Assembly: GCA_010645155.1 (NCBI GenBank)
Contig: CM021313.1
Coordinates: 4,386,602-4,450,601 of the forward strand
Direction of reading: 5' to 3'
Source: Tigriopus japonicus
Lineage: Eukaryota; Arthropoda; Copepoda; Harpacticoida; Harpacticidae
Length of the DNA: 64,000 nt
Shown: positions 11,177 to 24,180 of the stretch, piece by piece
Layout: every line of letters begins with the position of its first letter
Numbering within the stretch: position 1 is the stretch's first letter
Position numbers and translations under genes: made by a program
Notes under the pieces: model-generated
Databases searched by the model: none
Told to the model about the DNA's origin: nothing
Seen by the model: the letters and a program-made list of their open reading frames with translations, nothing else

Positions 11177-14100
11177 TTTGACCCCTTTTTCTGACAAAAA
11201 CTAAAAAAAACCTCTTAGACCAAGGAGAGGTTCTTCACAACACGACAAGTAACACAGTAAAATGGAAGTTAGCTGTCCGGAGAAACCTCATTTTTGCAGA
11301 GTACAATGTCTACCTGAGTACGAGTTACTAAGTAGTTTCTTGATGCCCTGTTGCCTGGAATTTGAAATAGTTCTCTTTGGATAAATATTTCATCTTACAC
11401 TCAGTGTCATGTTCTTTTGCTTCAATATGAAACAAGTTTCACGTTTCATATCTATATTTATCAAACTAAAGTTTCATGTCATTTCATTTCATTCAAAAGC
11501 GTTTGAGGAGAAATTCGATCAAGGTAGACGAGACAAAATTGTTGCAGGGAACTTTTCGCTTGAGCGTGGACCAATCACAAACCTGCACCTCAAACATCTT
11601 CTTCTCATATGTGTGTACAGTAGTAGATTTCGTATGTACCGTAGGTTAACCTCTTCGGTGAGTTTATGATCAAGGTTGTTTTGTCTTTGTGGTTCCTTCA
11701 AAAAAAATTACACCACAAATTTCCTTTTTGGAGCCAAGGAATTGCCCGTATAACTAGCAAATTCTCAATACTACACTAAAATTGAATGAAAAAAAATAAA
11801 TAGTTAGGCAGTCCTTTTGAAGTCTAGGTTTCTTTGTCATGATTTATTTGAGTATTGCAGCTCTAAGTCAGGTTCTAAATCGGTGAAATGTCAAGTTGAG
11901 ATACATTGGTATACCCAATTGCAAGAATCGAACTCAGGTGTGCCCGTGTGCGGCTGCAGATTGTCCATAAATCGCATTTGGTTCCAACAACCACTTTTTA
12001 TCAAGACAAATAACTTATCTGCATATGGCGGTTTAATGATGTCATCTACTGAATTCCACCTGGATCACGAAAAGCAACGAATAATTTAAAAAAGGAACCT
12101 CGCTCTGTTTGCTTGTAGTCAGTTTATTGCGCCGAAGTATGTGTTCTCTACATTATCCATTGCTTAACAAGTAAGATTCGTAAAACTTCTGTTTAGTCTG
12201 GACATGGATATACTTACAGAAGAGGATGCGAAGACAGCTGTTTGTTGTTGTTTTTGAGAGCCCAATGAGGCCCTCTGGAGTGAGCGATAGGGAAGTGTTA
12301 TGGACTCAATATTCAATATTTTATGCTTAATCAGTGAACAAATTGTCTAGACATCATTCTAGTTTGTGTTTCTGTCTCTTAGAGATAATTAAATGCAACC
12401 CACTCTTGGGTAAATCACGTTCACCACTCATTATCAACCCTATTCAACTTATCCTGAAATACCAATGGTTTCAGATTATAAGTACCAAACAACACCATCA
12501 AAGCGAAGAATACAGTGCTCCATGAGAGTGATCTGTTTTTCACTGCATTCTGCATGAATAATCAATGTGAGGGAATCATCAACAACTCAACTATTAGTTG
12601 ACAAAAAAATTGTTTAATCTCGTGCTTCCTCTCGGTTTGGCTGATCAAAATGTTGATATTTGGCATCTAATGGATTTCAAGGATTTCAGACGATAAAATG
12701 CTGACTAAAAATGATGTTTTTATGGGGAAGAGTGTGGATACTGTGGCTGTGAGTTTCATTGTTAATAACATGGCCACAGTTTTCTAAAAAGACGCCCAAT
12801 CTTCTTGAAACTTGATCAAAGTATAACTGAACTCGTTGTCTGAAGTTGGTATTATTATATTTAAGTTACATATGCATTTATTCGAGATCCATTCTCCATT
12901 TTGTGCGAGATATTGGTCTGAAGGAGCTCAGTTTTGACTAATTCCCGAGAACAGAAAGCAGCATTATAAAAATGAATGGTAGGAAAAGGAGCGCTCTCTA
13001 ATGCTGCAACAATATTCTGAAGCGATGTTTGCTATCAAACACCTATTTCTATCGTTTTTTGGCAATTTCGTTCAAATTCACTGCAGAGCCGCACCGTTTT
13101 AAGGGCCTCATTGGGCTAGGCGTCAGCTGAAGTTCGCGTCCTGTGGTGAGAGGTTCCTGGTCTGGAGCACTACAATTAAAGAATACATACATGAGATTGA
13201 CTAGGCCAACTTAAGACCAAGTGTCTCCACAGAGTTTGAGATGAAAAAAGTAAGCCCTAGAAAAAGGGTAAAAGCTTGAGAGACAATATGATATCATATA
13301 TGTTTGTTATACTCAAAATTTGCAAATATGAAAAGTTAGATGATACATGGCACATATATTGTTATACTTTTTCTTAGAATTTCTGTTTCCCCTCAAAAAC
13401 TTTTGAAGACACTGATCCTTAGTCGTGCCAGTCAATCACATGCCTGTATTCTTTTGTTACAGAGCTCAAGTCCAGTCCAAAAATTTGATTACGACTTGCG
13501 CAGATAACTTGCGCATTCAGGAAGGGAGACCTTTCGTTAAATGAAACCATGTTCTGCGCCAATTCTTTACATGAATACTGGCATAACTGAACAAAAAGGA
13601 GACAAAAGAATGAAACACTGTTGAAATTGATAACGCAATCTGATCCCAATGAAGCAAATAAAAACTATAACGAGCTCAGTTTTGACGAAAACAAAATAAC
13701 ACTGAACAATAGTTTTCATCGTCAGCATCTTTGGACCGTTTTTGACCACTGGTTTTTAACCCTCTTATCATTTCTCCAAAATTAGATGTTTGTCGGAAAA
13801 GTTGGATCACAAGTCATTATTTGTCCATATAATTATTAAGGATCTTAAAGCTCTTGAAGTGTCTTCTAACTAATGTAGAAGCTTCCAAATGTACTAAAAG
13901 TGTACTTGCCGACCTTTCCGGCGATTACGATTTGCTTCACTCGATCTATTCCTCTTAATCTTTTTGGTGTTAAGAATGTGACTAATTGATAATGCAGGGA
14001 CTGTTAAAATGCCAATGCACTCAATGTGGAAATTTTCTACATCCATATTATTTTCTTAATTTCTGCGACCAAAGTGATGTTGAAACATCGTAATAAACGA

Positions 14101-15432
14101 ATGATAAAAGACATGAACATGACAAGCCAAATGGGCTGAAACAACAAGAGTCCACATTACCAAGCACTTGACAAACCAAGTCTCTTGTTATGTTCGTGTT
14201 TTTCTTGTACTCTGGGAAAGTAAGTCTAACAATCTCCGATTCCATGATGTTAATTCCAAATATCTTAACTAAATACAATCGACCCCTGCAAGTCAGCTAA
14301 ACTTTGAACATTCATGAAAAGTAGCAAAAACAAAAATTTGAATGACGGAATAGATATCTAGATCCAAATCCGACATTTGGATTTCAAATACATCAGTTTA
14401 GTAATTTTCAATCAATTTGTTGTTTTCATTATGCATCCCTGAGAAATTAAATCCATTTTCTTCTAGGAAATTTACTAACGACTTATTCATGAGAAAATAT
14501 TTATTCATGCGTGAAATCAATTACTTATATTGGAAAATGCTTCCCTTTGGAGATGAAGAGTATTGAAAATGTGCATCTTTGTTGAATTTACTTGCACAAA
14601 TGTCTGGTACCAAAAGAGTAAATGTTTATGCAAAGAAAACCAGACCACTACCTGATCCCTTCAGACAAAAATAGGTTGGACTGAACCTCTGGAACCTTTC
14701 AACCTTTGGAGTTCTTTCAGTCAATCAAATTTATCACTTCTGAAAAATCAATAGCACGGAAAAATGTGCCTTTATCATGATTCCACGAATCTTTTACTCT
14801 AAATCTTGACGGTTGTAAAACATGGTAATTCACCTATTTTTTGTTCGGACACGAAAGAACAAAGCAGGTTTCACAGTTGGAAGAAAAAGACAATCAGAGG
14901 CTGAAAGGTTTGGAACATTGTTCCCCATCGAAAAACGGATCGCAGAACTTCTGGATTTGACAGCTTGACATTTCTCTCTTTCTGAGGGTATATTGTACGA
15001 TGTTTTCAATAAAAATGTGAATCGGCTAGCTTTTGGGGGTGTTTATTTACTAAGCATGGTTATATGAAAATGGCAAATTAAATGGGTTTGAAAAATACTC
15101 TGACAAGAAAACGGTGATTTCAGCAACTCATTTTTTTCTTCACAAATCATACTTTATCAGGAAACTACAAGCAAACAAAAAAGGAAATAATGAAATTACA
15201 ATTGATCGTTTCAGTTGAATGACAAATCATTCATGATGCATTCAAAAGGCAAAACAATGTAAAGCTCATATATGACTAAATCAGAGAATAAAAATGTATG
15301 GCAGATGGAGGATAGCTATGAGAAGATTGACATTAGGTTTGGAGAGTACATTCCAAATTGTTCCGCAATTCCATTCAGGCACTTCTCGCAACCTAGGCAC
15401 ATTTTCCTTCATAGACATTGTCGCACGACATG
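11177..15432. other. Gene-free interval between gp210 start and RIC8 end
   Basis: This 4.2-kb AT-rich stretch lies upstream of gp210 and downstream of RIC8. Only short reading frames without recognisable motifs or splice context are present. It should hold the gp210 promoter and 5' UTR close to 11177-11400, but I see no distinctive element. Confidence 0.5.
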
Positions 15433-15438
15433 TTTATT
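15433..15438 (-). terminator. Polyadenylation signal AATAAA of RIC8
   Basis: AATAAA on the minus strand begins about 10 bases downstream of the RIC8 stop codon (15448), implying a very short 3' UTR unless later signals are used. Confidence 0.55.
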
Positions 15439-15447
15439 ATACAAAAT

Positions 15448-18400
15448 TCAATCTTCATCATCAGAGCCATTATTAGGGTCGTTCAAGTTTCCCACATTCC
15501 TGGCAGCCGTTTCTTGCAACTGAAGGACATGGTCAACTTCCTGAGGGCGTCCATCTGGACCGGGAATGGCTGGTTTTACCACGCCAACATTATGTAGTTC
15601 ATGAATGAGATTAACCAGTTTCATGGCTTCGTATTCCTTTTGTTCGTCGGACATGCCTTCAAATGGGGAGGGACGAGTAGGCTCCACACACCCAACAATC
15701 GGATTGACTCTGAAAGCGGAAATTCAAAAGTTGAAAGTACTGGGTATCACTTGGAATGCAAGGAACTAAGATTAAGGGGTGACTTTGAATGTTTACAATT
15801 CTTGACTTACTTGTGAGCGTTTTCGAGATATTCCTCAGTTTCTGAGTCCTCTTCGTCAGAGTAATTACCAGCATTATCACCGCGTCCACCGAGCATCAAC
15901 CCTCGCCTCGCCAAGAGGCCAGCAGCATTCCCATAACCGGAATACTTCACCAATCGAGNNNNNNNNNNNNNNNNNNNNNNNNNNNNNNNNNNNNNNNNNN
16001 NNNNNNNNNNNNNNNNNNNNNNNNNATGAGTTACTGTTGGCAGATCTATACAACCCTTGTATAGTGGGTTGGTCAGGAATAGTATTTAAGAATTTGTCCA
16101 ATCCTGCCTTAAATGCTGTTAGAGGATCAGCTCCAACATATTCCCTACGAAGTTCAAATTCAGTGATGGGTGATGGGTCAGATCGTCAGAGCTTAAGCTT
16201 TTCCAACCTAGGGACAAGGACCTCCGACAGGTGGACTCAGATCCTTGGACCAAGATCAAGCCTGTTCATGCACCTTATGCTTTCTGTCATAACATTAAGA
16301 AAAATAAATATTCACACCGGATTCTAATTGAGTCGAATATTGAAATTTATAGTCTTCTAAGGACAAGGATTAATATCTCAAGCAGAAAAACGCCTCTAAG
16401 ATTTCCTCCTTTCCTCTAAAACGCATTACTACTTGATCCTAACTTTGAGAGATAGGTGAAACCGGCATTTTTGGCATCGACACCGAGACCAACATCAGGC
16501 AAATGGACAATATCAACTCCGACCCTGACACTGACACCGATTGTGAAAGTACTTTAGTTGCTTATTTTTCGTGTTTTTCGAAAGATTATATTTTGTAATA
16601 TGTGTTTTATCCTTTGTGTTGACCGGACCAAATGTGACACAAACACAATGACCGCAATCAGACTCCGGCTTTCGATACATCCCTACTTGTGACACAAAAT
16701 TAATATTTAAATTGTGGACCTGAGGATACTTATTGACCTATTTCAAGTCATTTGACCCTAAAACTCAACAACTGAGGTCGCCTAAAAGCACTTTCCTGCA
16801 AAGCAAAAGTACTCACCTGACTCTTTGCAAAGAATGAACAAGAACTCAGCCACTGTTTGAGCCACAGAATCTGAGGTGGAAGTTAGAAGCTTGCACAATT
16901 TGCTTCTCGCATCATTTCCAACCTCAGGTCTATGAGAGACATCCTTCAAAGGTGGAAGAATCCGTGCTCTCAAATATTTCCGGACTTGTCGGTGGTGCCG
17001 AGACAGATTGCAAAGGACGCACAAAACAGGCGTGGTTGCATCTTGGAGACTAGTATCTGCTCCAGGATTGTCGATCTTGTGGAGGAGCATATTCAGGATG
17101 GCTTGGATGGCATTCATCCCGGATCCATCGTACTCGAGTTCTTCTGTTCCTGGGGGAACAATGTCTTTCTTTAGGGTTCCAAGCAAGGGATCAGTGCATT
17201 TGATTGGAATATTATTCATGAGATTGATACAATTCCTGGAAAAAAATAAGCCGGTGAAAATACAGGGTACTTTTACAAAACAAATATGCTTTGGTAAGAC
17301 TGCCCCCCCTTCCAAGACATGTACTCTTCCTCTGAAAAGACTTCCTTTAGTGGAAAACTAGGTTGAGTGATACTAATCTACCATCTAGGATGCAGCAGAG
17401 CTCATGCATTTAAAGTTTCATGCCTAAAAAATGTGCGGCTTGCTCATGTTATCCATTTATTAGTCAACTTTCTTTATTTTGGCAATTTTTAGCTTTTATT
17501 TGCCGTTTTGGTAACATGTGGAATTTACGCATTCGAATTTATTTACTTTTTGAGCTAACAAAGCGACCAAAATTTTTCGACGGATCAATCATATATCAGG
17601 AATTTTCGATTTAGCGCTAGAGTTGGTTTATTTGATATCACATTTCCTCTTTAAGGCTTGATTCACAATTTCTAAGTCATTTCGACGCGTTTTTACATTT
17701 TTAGGGCTCAAAAGGCCTATTTCATTTGCCAAAAATCTTCAACGCTTATGAAAACACTTTAACCAAACTTCCAACATCCTTGATTTTTGACATGTGTTGG
17801 CATGCACTTGTTTGAAATCAAAATCATAAAAATCACTATTACTAAAATTGTTTTACAAGAAGCGCTCTAAGCTCAAATGCATTTTTTTAAATAAAAAACT
17901 CACGAGTGGAGAGGAGTTATCTTTTCCTCGTTTTCAGTCTGGATGGTCAGTAACGTTTGAACTAAATCCGTGAGTTCAACCATCGTGGAACATTCCTCTT
18001 CATCCATGAAATTCGAATCGATGCCCAAGATCACATTAAAAAGAAGTCTCAAGACCTCATTGATGACATTAACCTCGTCATCAGACAAGGTTGGATGCGA
18101 TCCCGATCGTTCTTGACTTCTACCCTTGGCATTCGACACCAAAGTTTGAATCAAGGCCAACAATCGAGGCACTCCACGTTGTTCCAAGTACATTTGTTTC
18201 CTAGAAAAAACAGTGGAACATCTTATCCAAGATCAAATTTCAGATGAAATAAAAGATCAAGTCTCACCTCGTCTCCTGACATAATGCTGTGATAAGGAAT
18301 GCAATTTTAAGGTCAAACACGAGGATATCGTGAGGAATGTTCATATCCCGGAAACTGGGTATGAGATTCATGATCCCTGGTAAAGTCTCATTCTTGGCAC

Positions 18401-18856
18401 ACAAGGCTCTGGCAACTCCACTTTGGAGAAGGAAGTTGTGTAAACATCGTTGGGCTTCTGTCACAACTGAAATTATTTGTATTCAATATGAGTAATGGCC
18501 ACAAACCTAAGAAGTTTTCTCGGGAACTTGCCTGCATGGATTTGGTCCGTCAAGTTTTTTCTGAGCAGATCTGGAGCGATACCCGTAAATTTAAGTAATT
18601 GATTGACCATCCTGTCATCAATGAGGTCATCCAAATGTGTCTTTTCGCGGCTGTTAAAGAGTAAGGAACACCTTCTATAGTATATTTCAATTGGATTCAG
18701 CCACTAGAAAGTAATTTACCTCATGATCTTGAGAGCTGTAAGAGCTTCCAAATGTTCCAAATTTTTGCCATCGTCTTGAAGTGTTTCCAAAAGACGATTC
18801 CATAAAAGCGTCTTTTCGTCCTTGGATAAGCCGATAGGTTGACCAATCGCTTGATG
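15448..18856 (-). CDS. RIC8: RIC8 (synembryn), G-alpha chaperone and guanine nucleotide exchange factor
   Basis: Minus-strand exons: 18720-18856, 18532-18650, 18268-18466, 17904-18200, 16817-17235, an exon from inside the gap to 15811, and 15448-15709 (stop). They join in frame. RIC8 proteins are cytosolic armadillo-repeat folds that help G-alpha subunits fold and act as exchange factors. Family signatures seen are [17 protein letters not shown], then a run of acidic residues ending [16 protein letters not shown], and [19 protein letters not shown] near the C-terminus; the mid part has [15 protein letters not shown] and [11 protein letters not shown]. The intron between 18532 and 18466 uses a GC donor (GCAG then GCAAGT); no GT donor keeps the frame. 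Roughly the first 30 residues are missing, since no exon in 18857-19174 joins in frame. Part of one exon is lost in the gap, and a LINE fragment lies in the intron beside it. Confidence 0.92.
15959..16025. other. Assembly gap (67 N) inside RIC8
   Basis: Run of N that removes the 5' part of a RIC8 exon and the 3' tail of the adjacent LINE fragment. The repeat is probably the reason the gap exists. Confidence 0.95.
16026..16170 (-). mobile_element. LINE 3' fragment (end of ORF2)
   Basis: Read on the minus strand it gives [20 protein letters not shown], followed by LNTIPDQPT and LYRSANSNS. This is the C-terminal tail style (FK..LDKFL..IPDQP) of non-LTR retrotransposon reverse transcriptases. 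The same peptide occurs at 48438-48670. It is truncated by the gap and lies in a RIC8 intron. Confidence 0.8.
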
Positions 18857-19174
18857 CTAATTATCAAAACATACAAATACATTAGCTGAATTGACAAATC
18901 TCTACCGGGACAGCAATTATAAAAATATTAACTCACTTATCTTTGCGTATGGACGGTACGCGCATAAGTGACATTTTCGTCAAAAAATCTAGTTGAAATT
19001 GCAATATTTTGGCACGTGATCAGACCAAATATCTTTTCAACACATCTAAGGTCACGAAGATCGCTCAATGTATCATTAGATCAAAGAGGAATATGACATG
19101 AGTCAAGAATCAACGTACAGAATGAAGAGTATAATAGGAGGCTTTTCAGCACCCTTGGTCAACAATCAGAAGTC
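18857..19174. promoter_or_regulatory. Divergent intergenic region between RIC8 and SLC19
   Basis: Only about 320 bp separate the first visible RIC8 exon (-) from the SLC19 start codon (+), so it probably carries both promoters. A TATA-like agtataat lies about 50 bases before the SLC19 ATG. On the minus strand an ATG at about 18975 opens a short frame ending at a good GTGAGT donor, but it does not join RIC8 in frame. Confidence 0.5.
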
Positions 19175-21931
19175 ATGGCGTTGAAGCATTACGTGGGAAC
19201 TCTTCTGATATTGTGTTTATTCGGCTTCTTTAAAGAGCTTAAGCCTTCTGAGCCCTACTTAACTGAGTATTTGACAGGCTCCGAGTACAAGAACTTGACC
19301 AAAGACGATGTGTACCAAAAAGTGTATCCGGTGTGGTCATATTCGTACTTTTTTGTACTCATTCCTGTGTTTCTACTCACGGATCTGCTTCGATACAAAC
19401 CTATGATCATGTTTGAAGGGCTGGTTTATGTAATCACATGGGTGTTATTACTTTGGGCGGAGGGCGTGGTGGCCATGCAAATTATGCAATTCATTTATGG
19501 CATGGCAACTGCTTCAGAGATTGCATACTACACGTATATTTATGCAAAGGTAAAATGGGCAATTTTCAATTCACGTTCTTTTGTCTCATCGAGGTTGCTT
19601 CGATGTGAAATGAATACTTCCGAAAGATCTAATTTTAACTGTACTGAAAAAGCTTTGATGGAAAAATATCAACGATGCAATGAGTTTTCATGATATTTTG
19701 GCCAACTATGGAAAACTTTTTCTCCCTTAGTTGAAATTGTATGTCATATCTTAATTTGAAGAACCTTGATTTTGCTTTCTTTCACGCTTGTCAGTGCAAA
19801 TATGTTTAATTGCATTGATGTCCAGCTAATGTTTTCAAAATATCATTAAAAGAAACATATTTTGGTGTCATTGCATCACTCAATTTAGCTTGACTTCATT
19901 CGACTGATTTTAGCGTTCGGACGAACTTTCCAAATCGTGTCACTTTAATTGACAAAATTATTTCATTTGTTTTAACGCCAAATTGTACCTAATATCAATG
20001 TTTGTTGTAAAACCTGTTAAATTATTCTAAAGGCATATAAAGAATGAACCCGTTTGTTCTCATTAAAAAAACGAAATTATTTTTCCAAATGACATTTGTT
20101 TTAAGGTTCGAAATTGAAGCCGAATTCTTAAGAATACTGATTGTACGAGCTTAGGTTAAACAATTTGAGATAGGGTAAGTTGACCAAGCATATTTCTTTC
20201 TTTGAGGTTCCAAAATCCGACTATAGACGAGTTTCCAGTTTGACCCGATTTTCCATTTTGATGGGAAAGTTTGCTTCTGGTTTGCTATCTCAGCTCTTGG
20301 ATACCTTTGATGTGGTCGACTACAGGGAGCTCAACTACATATCTTTAAGTGGTGTGGGAACAGCTTTTATCTTGAGCATCTTTTTACCCAGCATCAAGAC
20401 CAGTATCTATTTCCATCACAAAGACCAAGGAAGCGATTCTCTTGAAGAACACAAACCACAGGAGGTAAGTAATTAGGTCTATGTACATTGAATCCGTTCC
20501 AAAAACTAATTATATGCCTTTACAAATGCCACTTGATCCCTCAGCATCGAGGACTTTGTTCCCGAGCTTCTATGTTACTATGGAACCACGCCAAAGACTC
20601 TTATCGACAGAGTTACGTGATCAAATGGTCCATATGGGTGGCAGCCTCCTCTTGTCTCAACTTTCAGATCGGGAATTACATCCAACCTCTATGGCAGGAA
20701 ATTCAAGCCGATCAAGAGGACTCTGAATTATTTAATGGTGGTGTGGAGGCAGCCACCACTCTCTTGGGAGCCCTCATTGTGGCATTGGTGGGCTTAGTGA
20801 ACTTTAATTGGAGCAAGTTTGGAGACTATGCCATCTTACTCATCTCGGTGCTGGGGGCTTTAGTTCTGGCCTTGATAAGTCAAACTGGATCCATTTGGGT
20901 GGCCTACGTGGGTAAATGCACTCCCAGTTCTCTCCTGAGGGAATGTAACTTTTACAAAAGGATCGACACGTTGTATGAGACCACAAAATGAACCGGTCTC
21001 AAAAAGCAAAAGGAGGCCTCTTTTCAAAAAGGAAAAGTTATTTGCGTCCAAACTCTCTCGTTGAACCCAACAATGTCTCTTGCTTTTTCTGGCCTTTTGA
21101 AAGACAAGAGGCTTTCGGCCTTATGTCACGTTCAGATTGGCCAGTGGAGTGACTAAGAACGGGAACAAACGAACTTGGCTTTGCACTGCTCGTTATTACT
21201 TTGGCAACCTTAAAATGCTTAATGAAAAAAAGATTTTTCTTTTGATTGGTCTCCAAGTCAGTAAAGTAACCTTAAACAACACCCCTTTTTGCGTGTTAAA
21301 ATTTCGTTTTTGGATCTGTCCGTGCAACCATATTATTTTGGATAATTTTTTATCCCAATGGCCACATGACCAAAGGATTTAACAAGCTTACTGCCTATTT
21401 GAAGCGAGGTGTTCCATTCTGTACTTGAGGTCTAATGTAAAACTCCAACAACTTTTTCCAAAACACTTAAACTTTTGAACAATATTCTGAAGCAATCATC
21501 TTACCAATGAACGTTGCGTAAGCTATAATTTCCCATCGAAAAACACTGATCCCACTTCAAGAGACCTTAAATTCACCTTCAAAACTCACACTTAATCTCC
21601 ATGACAATGTAAAATAAATGAATTGTAATCCTATTTTCTATCCCATCCAGGTTATGTCTTGATCCGGATGGCCTACCAACTCCTTATGACTGTGGCCAGT
21701 TTTGAGCTGGCCTCTCACATCCCCAAAGACAGCAGTGGCTTGGTGTTTGGTCTCAACACTTGGGTGGCCCTTGGGCTCCAATCCCTGTTAACCTTGGCTG
21801 TGGCCGATTCTGCTGGCTTGGCTTTACCTATCCGAGACCAATTTGTGGTCTATGCCTCTCTGTATGGAGTGGTGGGCGTGTTCTTTGCCTCCTACTTCTT
21901 AATCAAAGCTTTCTGTTGCGTTCAAGGATAG
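19175..21931 (+). CDS. SLC19-family reduced folate/thiamine carrier
   Basis: Four exons: 19175-19549, 20207-20464, 20545-20911 and 21651-21931 (stop). Together they make 1281 nt and a 426-residue protein with every intron GT-AG. The sequence is a polytopic carrier of the folate_carrier family. Visible landmarks are LKPSEPYLTEYLTG at residues 23-36, YPVWSYSYFFVLIPVFLLTD and RYKPMIMFEGLVYVITWVLL in the first helices, then ASEIAYYTYIYAKVP and LNYISLSG in the middle, and VVYASLYGVVGVFFASYFLI in the last helix. Family members move reduced folates or thiamine through the plasma membrane; the substrate cannot be told from sequence alone. Length is at the short end of the family because the central loop and C-terminal tail are short. 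AATAAA lies about 30 bases after the stop. The start is the first Met and leads straight into a hydrophobic helix. Confidence 0.92.
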
Positions 21932-24180
21932 TGATGATAGAGGAAGAAGACTCACTTTAGAAATAAATTCTGAGATGTTCGCTGACATGTTGGGCTGTGT
22001 AAACTAAAGGCTTAAATGCGTGTCAAGAACTTGTTTTATTCACTTGGTGTGCCTCACACCTAAGCCTGTGAAGTTTAGGACGTTTTAGAGGTTGAGAACA
22101 CTTTTACTCTGGAAGGAGTGTTGTTTCTCTCTGTCGGTTTTCTGAAGCTCTGCTTTCCTCTTTCAGGGTTACCACAAGATTTGGCAAAAAAAAGACGCAA
22201 ATTCCTGAGTGTCAAAAACGTTGGTTTGCAATGTTTTTTTCCAATTCATTGATCTGTTTGAAGATTTGAACATTGTAGAAACACACTAGAAAAAGTGTGT
22301 GTTAAGGGTTTTATGTTAAAAAATATGTTGACACTGTCTTCGTTCTGTCAATAACAGGGTCACCACTCACCATTCCAGAAAGATACATTCCAGTTTGGTA
22401 AGCCTTTGACAGGTTTGTCCATTAGGACCTCTGGCAGCATTTTAGATTCTAGTCAGGCGTAGACCAGACATGTTAGCTCTTTTGGAACCTAAAAGAACTT
22501 ATCTATATTGGTTCATCTGGTATGGAAACGTTATGCCTTTATCTCTATGTGTAGAACAAATTAGAGGAAATGCCGACAGGCCATAAATTTCCAACATTGT
22601 ACCCTCGAAGCGAGGTGACGTCGTTTTATGACTTTGTCCCATGCACAAATCGTCTAACGTTTTCCATGCTGAATTAGAAAACGAAAAACATTTTCTGGTA
22701 AATTGTTGCCGTATTGTGAAGCATCACCGTACTGCATGAAGAGGTCTACACAATTCATGAAAATGCATATTATTTCACTTTTTCCGACTGTTCGCATTTT
22801 TTTTTTGTTGTTGTTGTTGATTTGCAGTTTTTGCCGGTTTTATCGAAGTTTTGCGCATTTGGTGGCATTTTTCTCTTTTATTCACGTTTTTGGGCTTCTT
22901 GCTGAAATTTAGTTTTCCCCAATTCTTTAAAAAACATTGACATTTTCTTACCGTTGACCTTTTTCACAATTTTCTCTTCTTTTTCCCTTTGAAAGATTTT
23001 CATCGTTTTTCAGTTTATGTTTTCATGATAAATCACATCTCACTCCCCGGGGGCAAATTTTTGGCAAGATGAAGAAGAGCAGGATCTTTTGGGAGGAGCA
23101 CTGTGTTAGAAAAGAGAGGCTAGTTTTTAGACGCAAAGATCGATCTCAAGATTGGACTTAAAGTACTAAAGTACGATCTTAAGATCGATCTTTTGCGTCT
23201 AAAAAACTAGTCTTTGCTTGCTTCAAATTTCTTTTTGTCATTTGTATTTCAAGAATTGTCAATTGTTTTTCAGTTCAAAAATGAAAGTGTGACAATATCT
23301 TTCATTTTTGATGCTTTTTTGGCGTTTTTATTTGCATTATTTATACAGCCCAATGTATGATGTAATAAAATAATAATGCAACAATTTTATATGCAAAACA
23401 ATAAGGGTACCAAATGATAAATCTCACTCCAAGTGCTAATTGGAGTGCGTTCTCCCTTGTCATTCCATCTAAAAGTCTGCGATATTTAATACTAGTCATC
23501 AGTGAATAAATGTATTCGGGGGGATTTCAACCCTGCAAACTACCTAACTTCTGTTTTTGGAAACACCAGCTGTAAGGGAGAAATATTTCAAATGAACGCC
23601 TAACTCTGGCACAATGATGGATTTTCGTAGAATCACAATTATTAAAGAGCGTGTGAGCTTGCGGTAAGTTGAGAAACAAACAACAAATAATAGAAAGTGC
23701 CAAAAGATTGTAAAAGGAAGCAGGCTTGAATGAAAATGTAAAACAAAAAAGATATTTCCATAAACACAAGATAAAGTAGTGTTGCCATTAACATATGTTT
23801 TTTCACTTCTTATTGCTTTTTCCTTTAAGCATGAGGGAGACTAGTTGCCCCTAATGAATCCGGTTAAAAAAATGTGCATACTTTTCTCAGAGTTGTGGTT
23901 ATAAATTTTCGAATTGAACAAATCAAACGACAAGGTTTCTTTGGCTAGCACACTCTCATGTTTTATTTAACTATCAGATTTAACTTGCAGTCTTAGCATT
24001 GCGTTGGCAAATAATAAATAGTAAATACAGTATAGAGATGAAACTAAGATTTGATTGAGGATAGCTCAACAATGTAGATGATGTTAAGGTTTGACAATGC
24101 AAAGGGGCAAAAGTCGTTCTTGAGCAGTATTTCAAGATACCCGCGTTGGAATCGAGTCTGTATCATTAAAAACAGGAGCT
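21932..24180. other. Convergent intergenic region between SLC19 and HSDL2
   Basis: It holds the SLC19 polyadenylation signal AATAAA near 21962, the HSDL2 polyadenylation signal (minus-strand AATAAA near 23962-23967) and one palindromic MITE at 23116-23214. No coding signal is visible otherwise. Confidence 0.6.
23116..23214. mobile_element. Palindromic 100-bp MITE, copy 1
   Basis: Nearly complete palindrome running GAGGCTAGTTTTTAGACGCA inwards, with a centre of alternating GATC and GTAC motifs. A second copy lies at 40357-40456. Both copies have inverted ends of the form GAGGCTAG or close to it. No target duplication is clear. Confidence 0.85.

Noticed and set aside
11905..11985. tRNA-like B box (GAGTTCGATTC, minus strand)
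   Set aside because: No A box at proper spacing and no cloverleaf could be drawn.
18930..18975. MSLMRVPSIRKDK as first RIC8 exon
   Set aside because: The only good donor leaves phase 2, while the next exon needs phase 0; joining them breaks the frame.
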